This document shows, piece after piece, positions 12,735 to 17,330 of a stretch of 17,330 nt of DNA. The stretch comes from Bog-532 sp036495425 (GTDB lineage Bacteria > Actinomycetota > Actinomycetes > Streptosporangiales > Streptosporangiaceae). The number at the start of each line of letters is the position of its first letter. Within the stretch, counting starts at the first letter, position 1. Both the position numbers and the translations under genes were made by a program. The stretch spans positions 1-17,330 of the forward strand of contig DASXMW010000075.1 in NCBI GenBank assembly GCA_036495425.1, read 5' to 3'. The notes below the pieces were generated by a model. It was not told the origin of the DNA and searched no databases. It worked only from the letters and a program-made list of their open reading frames with translations.

Positions 12735-13583
12735 TCAGAACAACACACTCATGAAGGCGCCGACGTCGGCGAAGCCGGCCCGGCGGTAGGCGGCCCGGGC
12801 CGGGGCGTTGAAGTCGTTCACGTACAGCGACACGACCGGGGCGATGCTCCGCTGGGCTTCGGCCACCACGGTGGCCATGCCCGCCGAGGCCAGCCCCTCG
12901 CCGCGGCGGGCCGGATTGACCCAGACCCCCTGGACCTGGCAGGCGTGCGGAGTCACCGACCCGACTTCGGCCTTGAAGATGACCTCGCCGTTCTCGATGC
13001 GGGCGAACGCGCGGCCGGCCCGGATCAGCTCGGCCACCCGGGCCCGGTAGGTGGCGCCGCCGTCGCCGCCGATCGGCGAGATGCCGACCTCCTCGGTGAA
13101 CATGGCCACGCAGGCGGGCATCAGTACGTGGAGCTCGTCCGGCCGCACCCGGCGGACCAGCGGGTCGGCCGGGCACGCGGCCGGGCCGGACGTGGCCATC
13201 ACCGGCTGCACGGCCCGTACGTCCCGGGGCGGCCCCCAGTGCGGCTCCAGCCGCCGCCACAGCTCGGCCACCGCGGGTTCCGGGCCGACCAGCGACGAGC
13301 ACCGGCGGCCCTGGGCCCGGGCCCGCTCGGCGAACGCGGCCACGGCTTCCGGGCCGGCCGCGATCGGGACCAGGTTGGCCCCGGCGTAGCACAGCGAGGT
13401 CAGCCGGCCGCCGGTGTAGTGGCCCCAGATCTGGGCGCCGAGCCGGGCCGGGTTGAGGCCCACGGCGTGCACCCGGGCCCCGACGAAGACGTTCGTGACC
13501 GGGTCGGCGTCGCAGATCCTGAGCACCTCGCCGCGATCGCGGTCATCGAGTATGCGCAGCGGCCCGGGCCGCGCCGGTTTCAC
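12735..13583 (-). CDS. DUF4081 domain / GNAT family N-acetyltransferase
   Basis: A 282-residue protein with two parts: an N-terminal DUF4081 domain (about 8-125, LRILDDRDRGEVLRICDADPVTNVFVGARV, with GLNPARLGAQIWGHY) and a C-terminal GNAT acetyltransferase domain (about 145-280). In the latter the acetyl-CoA motif is RRGEGLA (226-232) after VQGVWVNPA, and motif B is VSLYVNDFNAPARAAYRRAGF (251-271). The acceptor substrate is unknown. This family is a regular marker of the ispG-proS-rimP neighbourhood in actinobacteria, so its presence agrees with the rest of the window. I prefer the GTG at 13583, 10 nt after GAGG; the GTG at 13592 lies almost on top of that ribosome-binding site. It follows the hydrolase gene after 123 nt. 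Confidence 0.9.
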   Translation of the reverse strand: MKPARPGPLRILDDRDRGEVLRICDADPVTNVFVGARVHAVGLNPARLGAQIWGHYTGGRLTSLCYAGANLVPIAAGPEAVAAFAERARAQGRRCSSLVGPEPAVAELWRRLEPHWGPPRDVRAVQPVMATSGPAACPADPLVRRVRPDELHVLMPACVAMFTEEVGISPIGGDGGATYRARVAELIRAGRAFARIENGEVIFKAEVGSVTPHACQVQGVWVNPARRGEGLASAGMATVVAEAQRSIAPVVSLYVNDFNAPARAAYRRAGFADVGAFMSVLF

Positions 13584-13667
13584 GCGGAGCACACCTCAAG
13601 CGTAGCCGGGCTGGACACCACCCGGGCAGCGGACGCCGGCCTGGGTGATCACGGACCGGACACGGCC

Positions 13668-13697
13668 GGTGCCGGTCGGCAGGTGCCGGGGTGCCGG
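13668..13697. repeat. Three direct copies of GGTGCCGG
   Basis: GGTGCCGG occurs at 13668-13675, 13682-13689 and 13690-13697, in the 123-nt gap between the hydrolase stop and the GNAT start. They could be binding sites for a regulator or simple GC-rich low complexity; nothing else in the sequence decides between these. Confidence 0.3.
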
Positions 13698-13706
13698 GGC
13701 CGGGCG

Positions 13707-15281
13707 TCAGCCGGCCGGGGTGGGCGGTGAGGTCGCCGGGCAGGTCGCGTTGACCGGTCCGCTGCCGGAGGGCAGGGAGCCGCTGCCCAGGTACTTGTTC
13801 AGGTAGTTCTGGATGCAGGTGTTGGCCGGGCTCTCCAGCGACTGGCCGTGGTTGCCGCCGCCTTCCACCACCACCATCCTGGCCGTGCTCAGGGCCTGGT
13901 GCGCGACCTGGGCGCCCGCGTACGGGGTGGCCGCGTCCAGCGTGCCCTGCAGCATCAAGATGCCGGGCAGGCCGCTGGCCCCGATCTTCATCGGCTGGGA
14001 CGGGCCCTTCACCGGCCAGTAGGCGCAGGCCGCGTTGTACCAGGCGTTGTCCCAGGCCTGGAAGGGCGCCTTCTTGTACACGGTGCGGGTGTCGCTGTCC
14101 CACTTGGCCCAGTTGCGCGGCCAGTTGACGTCCGAGCACTGCACCGCGTTGTAGACCGCAAACTCGTTCTCGTTCTGGACGCCGTTCTCCTGGTACTGGT
14201 CGGCCAGCGCGCTGGTCGAGCCCTGCAGCAGGTAGCTGGACAGGGCCTGGGCCAGCCCCGGCCACAGCGAGTCGTCGTAGCCGCCGAGCAGGACCGTGTC
14301 GTCCAGTTCGTCGGCGCCGATCTCCGGGCCGCCGGAGCCGGAGACCGGGTGGGCCTGCAGCTTGGCGCGGGCGGTGTAGTAGGCCTGCTGGACCTGGGCC
14401 GCGGTGCTGCCCAGGTGGTAGGCGTCGTTGTACTGGGCCACCCAGCCGAAGAACGCCTCGAACCGCTTCTGGAAGGCGTAGTCCTGGTCGATGTTGTCGG
14501 TGTACCAGACGCCCTGCGGGTCCACCGTGCTGTCCAGCACCATGCGCTTGACCCGGCTGGGGAACATCGTCGCGTAGACCTCGCCGAGGTAGGTGCCGTA
14601 GGAGAATGCGTAGTAGCTGATCTTCGGCTGGTGCAGCGCGGACCGGATCGAGTCGACGTCCCGGGCCGCGTCCTTGGTGGTCATGTAGGGCAGCAGCCAG
14701 CCGAAACGCTGCTCGCAGCCGGCCGCGTAGGTCTTGGCCCGTTTGGTCAGGGCCTGCTCGGCGGCGGCATTAGCCGGGACGTAGTTGGCCCGGACGCCGG
14801 AGAAGAAGCCCGGTTGGCAGTGCAGGGCGGGCACGGACGCACCGACCCCGCGCGGGTCGAAGCCGATGATGTTGTAGCGGGCAGCAACCTCGGGGCTCAG
14901 GCCGGACGCCACCGCGGCGGCCAGCGACCGGCCGCTGGCGCCGGGGCCGCCCGGGTTGACCAGCAGGTCGCCCAGCTGCTGGCTCTTGGGGGCGGTGGCC
15001 TTCACCTCGGACAGGGCCAGCGTGATCTTCCGCCCGCCGGGGTCGCGGTAGTTCAGCGGAACCTGCAGGTTGGCGCACTGCAGGGACGTGCCCACGCCGA
15101 GCGAGCAGCCGCTCCACTGGACCGAGCCGACCCCGGAGCCGCCGGAGGCACCACTGGACCCGCCGCTGGAACCGGACGTCGCGCTGCTGGAGGTACAGGC
15201 GGCCAGGGCGGTGGCCGCGGCGGCCAGGGCGGTGCCGAGCGTGAGGGCGCGGCGGAGCGGGATCCGTGGCATGTCAGCCAT
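13707..15281 (-). CDS. Alpha/beta-hydrolase lipoprotein, tripeptidyl-aminopeptidase (SlpD/E-like) type
   Basis: A 524-residue extracellular lipoprotein, probably an exopeptidase releasing short N-terminal peptides from secreted proteins, like Streptomyces Tap/SlpD/SlpE. The signal is PLRRALTLGTALAAAATALAAC with lipidated C29, followed by a Ser/Gly linker (30-52). The catalytic domain shows the oxyanion segment NPGGPGASG (109-117), FDPRGVGAS (141-149) and the nucleophile elbow AFSYGTYLG with Ser227. The C-terminal TAP-like part supplies Asp449 (GTLDAATPY) and His478 (GGGNHGQS). The first Gly of the usual GxSxG is Ala here, but the triad is complete, so activity is likely. Cysteines C59, C69, C155 and C189 resemble family disulphides. 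The start is ATG at 15281; its ribosome-binding site is weak and an ATG at 15272 is possible. Confidence 0.9.
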   Translation of the reverse strand: MADMPRIPLRRALTLGTALAAAATALAACTSSSATSGSSGGSSGASGGSGVGSVQWSGCSLGVGTSLQCANLQVPLNYRDPGGRKITLALSEVKATAPKSQQLGDLLVNPGGPGASGRSLAAAVASGLSPEVAARYNIIGFDPRGVGASVPALHCQPGFFSGVRANYVPANAAAEQALTKRAKTYAAGCEQRFGWLLPYMTTKDAARDVDSIRSALHQPKISYYAFSYGTYLGEVYATMFPSRVKRMVLDSTVDPQGVWYTDNIDQDYAFQKRFEAFFGWVAQYNDAYHLGSTAAQVQQAYYTARAKLQAHPVSGSGGPEIGADELDDTVLLGGYDDSLWPGLAQALSSYLLQGSTSALADQYQENGVQNENEFAVYNAVQCSDVNWPRNWAKWDSDTRTVYKKAPFQAWDNAWYNAACAYWPVKGPSQPMKIGASGLPGILMLQGTLDAATPYAGAQVAHQALSTARMVVVEGGGNHGQSLESPANTCIQNYLNKYLGSGSLPSGSGPVNATCPATSPPTPAG

Positions 15282-15291
15282 CTTGCCCGAA

Positions 15292-15313
15292 CCCGGCCGG
15301 CGATGCGGCCGGG
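15292..15313. terminator. Hairpin between the ABC ATPase gene and the hydrolase gene
   Basis: A perfect 8-bp inverted repeat CCCGGCCG / CGGCCGGG (15292-15299 and 15306-15313) with a 6-nt loop, lying 22 nt past the ABC ATPase stop and just before the hydrolase start codon. It may end the transporter transcript. With no U-run it could instead be an RNA structure in the hydrolase leader. Confidence 0.4.
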
Positions 15314-15335
15314 CCCGGGCAGACGGTTCCGGTCG

Positions 15336-16175
15336 TCAGTTCGCCGTGGACGGCGGCCGGGGCGCCGGCTGGTCGAGGCGGTGACGCTCTTCCAGCGCCT
15401 TGCGGTACTCGGCCACGACCAACTCGGTGAGTTCCTGCACCGAGGTGTCCGCGCTGCGCTTGTCGAGGGTGATCTCGCCCTGCTGGATGAGGTTCACCCG
15501 GTCGCTCACCTCGAGCACCTGGCCGTAGTTGTGGGCGATGATGATGATCGAGACGTCGCCCTGCTCCTTGAGCTGCCGGACCAGGTCCAGGATGATCGCG
15601 CCTTCCTTGACGCCCATGGCGGCCAGCGGCTCGTCCAGCAGCAGGATCTTCGGGCTGGAGTAGACCGACCGGGCCACCGCGATGGCCTGGCGCTGCCCGC
15701 CGGACAGTTTGGCCACCTCGACGTTGACCGAGGGGATCTGGATACCCATGTCATCCAGGTGCTCCCGGGCCATCTTCTTCATGACCCGGTTGTTCAGCAG
15801 TATCCCGTTGACCCGTTCCCGGTTCAGGAACATGTTGTGGTACACGGTGAGCTGGTTGATCAGGGCCAGGTCCTGGTACACGGCGTCGATGCCCCGCGCG
15901 CGGGCATCGTCGACGTCCTTGAACACGATCTCCTGGCCCTCCAGGATGATCCGCCCGGTGGTGGGCGGCTGGAAGCCACACAGGATCTTCAGCAGCGTGG
16001 ACTTGCCCGCGCCGTTGTCGCCGAGCAGGCCGAGCACCTCGCCCCGGCCCAGGTGCAGGTTGACGTCGGTGAGCGCGGTGACCGCGCCGTACCGCTTGGA
16101 GATGTGCTCGGCCCGGAGAATGTCGCCGCCGGCCGCTGATGCGGCCGCGGACGCGTCCGAAGTGGTGCTGGTCAT
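15336..16175 (-). CDS. Sugar-type ABC transporter ATP-binding protein (single domain)
   Basis: A 279-residue ATPase that energises the permease encoded just upstream. Motifs in order: Walker A GDNGAGKST (52-60), Q-loop VYQDLALINQLTVYHN (99-114), ABC signature LSGGQRQA (157-164), Walker B ILLLDEP (177-183) and the switch histidine H215 (IIIAHN). Close relatives are the carbohydrate-uptake family 2 ATPases, in particular the single-domain FrcA-like ones, in contrast to the double-domain RbsA/XylG/MglA. The first 17 residues are an Ala/Ser/Thr-rich extension. Its ATG overlaps the permease stop as ATGA, so the two are coupled. Substrate cannot be read from the sequence; a pentose, hexose or similar is likely. 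No solute-binding protein gene is in the window. Confidence 0.93.
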   Translation of the reverse strand: MTSTTSDASAAASAAGGDILRAEHISKRYGAVTALTDVNLHLGRGEVLGLLGDNGAGKSTLLKILCGFQPPTTGRIILEGQEIVFKDVDDARARGIDAVYQDLALINQLTVYHNMFLNRERVNGILLNNRVMKKMAREHLDDMGIQIPSVNVEVAKLSGGQRQAIAVARSVYSSPKILLLDEPLAAMGVKEGAIILDLVRQLKEQGDVSIIIIAHNYGQVLEVSDRVNLIQQGEITLDKRSADTSVQELTELVVAEYRKALEERHRLDQPAPRPPSTAN

Positions 16176-17230
16176 ACGCTCCGCCCTGCTTCCCGTAGCC
16201 GTGCCAGCTGCACGTTCGCGATCATGGCGACGAGGATGGCGCCGCCGAAGATGATGTCCAGCGGGTTGGCGCTGACGCCGAGGATGCTGAACCCGTCGGT
16301 CAGCGTGCCCAGCACGATCGCGCCGAGGGCGGCGCCTATGATCGTGCCCACCCCGCCCAGCATGGCCGTGCCGCCGATGACCGCCGCGGTGATCGCGTAG
16401 AACATCGGCTGGTAGCCGCCGGCCGTGGGGTCGATGGTGTTGGTCTGGAACGCCACCTGCAGACCGACGAACGCGCCCAGCAGGCCGGTGAGCATGAAGT
16501 TGCCGTACTTGATCCGCTCGACCTTGATGCCGGCTTCCTGGGCCCCGAGCAGGTTGCCGCCGGACGCGATGGTGTGCAGGCCCCACTTGGTCCGGGTCAG
16601 CAGGATGTGCCCGAGCACGACGATGATGATGGCCCAGATGAACTCGGACCAGGTGCCGGAGCCGATCCAGTGCCCGATGCCGGCCACGGACGTCGGGATC
16701 GCCACCGCCTCGGCGTGCGAGGTGGTGTTGACCAGGCCGAGCAGGACGAAGCCGGTGCCCAGGGTGGTGATGAACGAGGGCAGGCCGACCGTGACGGTGA
16801 GGAAGGCGTTCAGCCAGCCGACGGCGATGCCCATGAGCAGGCTGACGATGATGGCCAGCCAGCCGGGGAAGCCGTAGAAGTCGATCAGGTAGTGCATGAG
16901 GAACGGCGCGAACGTGTAGATGAAGCCGACCGACAGGTCGATCTCGCCGCAGATCAGCAGCAGCACCTCGCCGACCGCGATGATCATGATGTAGGCCGAG
17001 TCCTGCGACAGCCAGGTCGACAGGTTGGCCGAGCCGGTGAAGTTCGACGAGGCCACCGCGAAGTAGATGATCAACGCGACCGCGACCACGAGGACGGTCG
17101 CCTCGCGCTGGCGCAGGAAGGTCAGGCCCGCGGTCCGCAGGAAGTTGCGACGGACGCCGGGCGGTTCGCCGCCCGGCGGCGGGCTCGGACTGTCAGTCCT
17201 GTTCTCTACGGCTTCGCTCACTTTGCTCAT
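16172..17230 (-). CDS. Sugar-type ABC transporter permease (RbsC/XylH/FrcC family)
   Basis: A 352-residue integral membrane protein of the BPD_transp_2 family, forming the pore for uptake of a sugar-like solute. A 40-residue hydrophilic N-terminus precedes about nine to ten membrane spans, beginning with TVLVVAVALIIYFAVASS (45-62). The family hallmark EIDLSVG is at 96-102, after VGEVLLLICG. GLPSFITTLGTGFVLLG matches the second conserved block, and GGTAMLGGVGTIIGAALGAI the loop that contacts the ATPase. The ATG at 17230 is preceded by only AGAGAACGG, a weak ribosome-binding site. It is the first transporter gene seen here; the periplasmic-type binding protein is normally encoded next to it and may lie beyond base 17330. 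The remaining 100 bases (17231-17330) hold no gene that I can recognise. Confidence 0.94.
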   Translation of the reverse strand: MSKVSEAVENRTDSPSPPPGGEPPGVRRNFLRTAGLTFLRQREATVLVVAVALIIYFAVASSNFTGSANLSTWLSQDSAYIMIIAVGEVLLLICGEIDLSVGFIYTFAPFLMHYLIDFYGFPGWLAIIVSLLMGIAVGWLNAFLTVTVGLPSFITTLGTGFVLLGLVNTTSHAEAVAIPTSVAGIGHWIGSGTWSEFIWAIIIVVLGHILLTRTKWGLHTIASGGNLLGAQEAGIKVERIKYGNFMLTGLLGAFVGLQVAFQTNTIDPTAGGYQPMFYAITAAVIGGTAMLGGVGTIIGAALGAIVLGTLTDGFSILGVSANPLDIIFGGAILVAMIANVQLARLREAGRSV

Positions 17231-17330
17231 CCGTTCTCTACGTCTGTGCTACGCATTCCCGGCCAGCGCAGATGGGGCCCGGGACGGAGATGCCAGGCCA
17301 CCTGAAACCAGTCTTACACCTACGGCCGGG

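Noticed and set aside
13848..16139. 763-codon open frame on the plus strand
   Set aside because: It spans three gene regions on the other strand (hydrolase and ABC ATPase), is rich in Val/Gly/Asp/Gln shadow composition and has no recognisable domain.

Overview
The window is about 17.3 kb of very GC-rich DNA. Codons end almost always in G or C, GTG starts are common, and the gene families and order are those of a high-GC actinobacterium. The gene order rbfA-ylxP-infB-ylxR-nusA-rimP, followed by a DUF4439 ferritin-like gene on the other strand and a DUF4081-GNAT gene further on, matches the nusA-infB neighbourhood of Streptomyces-like and related Actinomycetes. I cannot name the genus. No rRNA, tRNA, CRISPR array, transposase or phage gene is visible.

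Region 1 (1-6063, minus strand) is a translation and transcription operon: rimP > nusA > ylxR > infB > ylxP > rbfA, with rbfA cut by the window edge. Genes overlap or nearly touch, except for a 218-nt gap between ylxR and infB. That gap holds three tandem, ATGA-overlapping micro-ORFs and two perfect hairpins just before the infB ribosome-binding site. NusA ends in a tetrapeptide-repeat tail, and IF-2 has a Gly/Pro/Arg-rich linker of about 350 residues.

Region 2 (6226-7175, plus strand) is a two-gene unit divergent from rimP. It encodes a probable Tat-exported lipoprotein with ferritin-like helix motifs, coupled by a TGATG overlap to a cytosolic DUF4439 ferritin-like protein.

Region 3 (7185-10773) holds a small unknown protein with its own strong promoter and a HelD-family, UvrD-like ATPase predicted to act on RNA polymerase (both minus strand). 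Divergent from the ATPase is a secreted, membrane-anchored ricin-type lectin-like protein. A perfect 8-bp inverted repeat lies in the intergenic region and overlaps the predicted lectin promoter.

Region 4 (10826-12640) is a divergent regulator pair: a ROK-family repressor (minus) and a MarR-family regulator (plus) only 81 nt apart.

Region 5 (12735-17230, minus strand) contains, in transcription order, a sugar-type ABC permease and its single-domain ATPase (ATGA overlap), an alpha/beta-hydrolase lipoprotein of the tripeptidyl-aminopeptidase type, and a DUF4081-GNAT acetyltransferase. The transporter's solute-binding protein is not in the window and may lie upstream, past 17330. The last 100 bases show no gene. 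Convergent gene ends carry hairpins that probably act as two-way terminators, the clearest being the double hairpin at 12684-12726.

Most of the window is conserved housekeeping and ordinary accessory genes. The items most worth a second look are the infB leader, the ferritin-like pair, and the HelD-like/lectin divergent locus.
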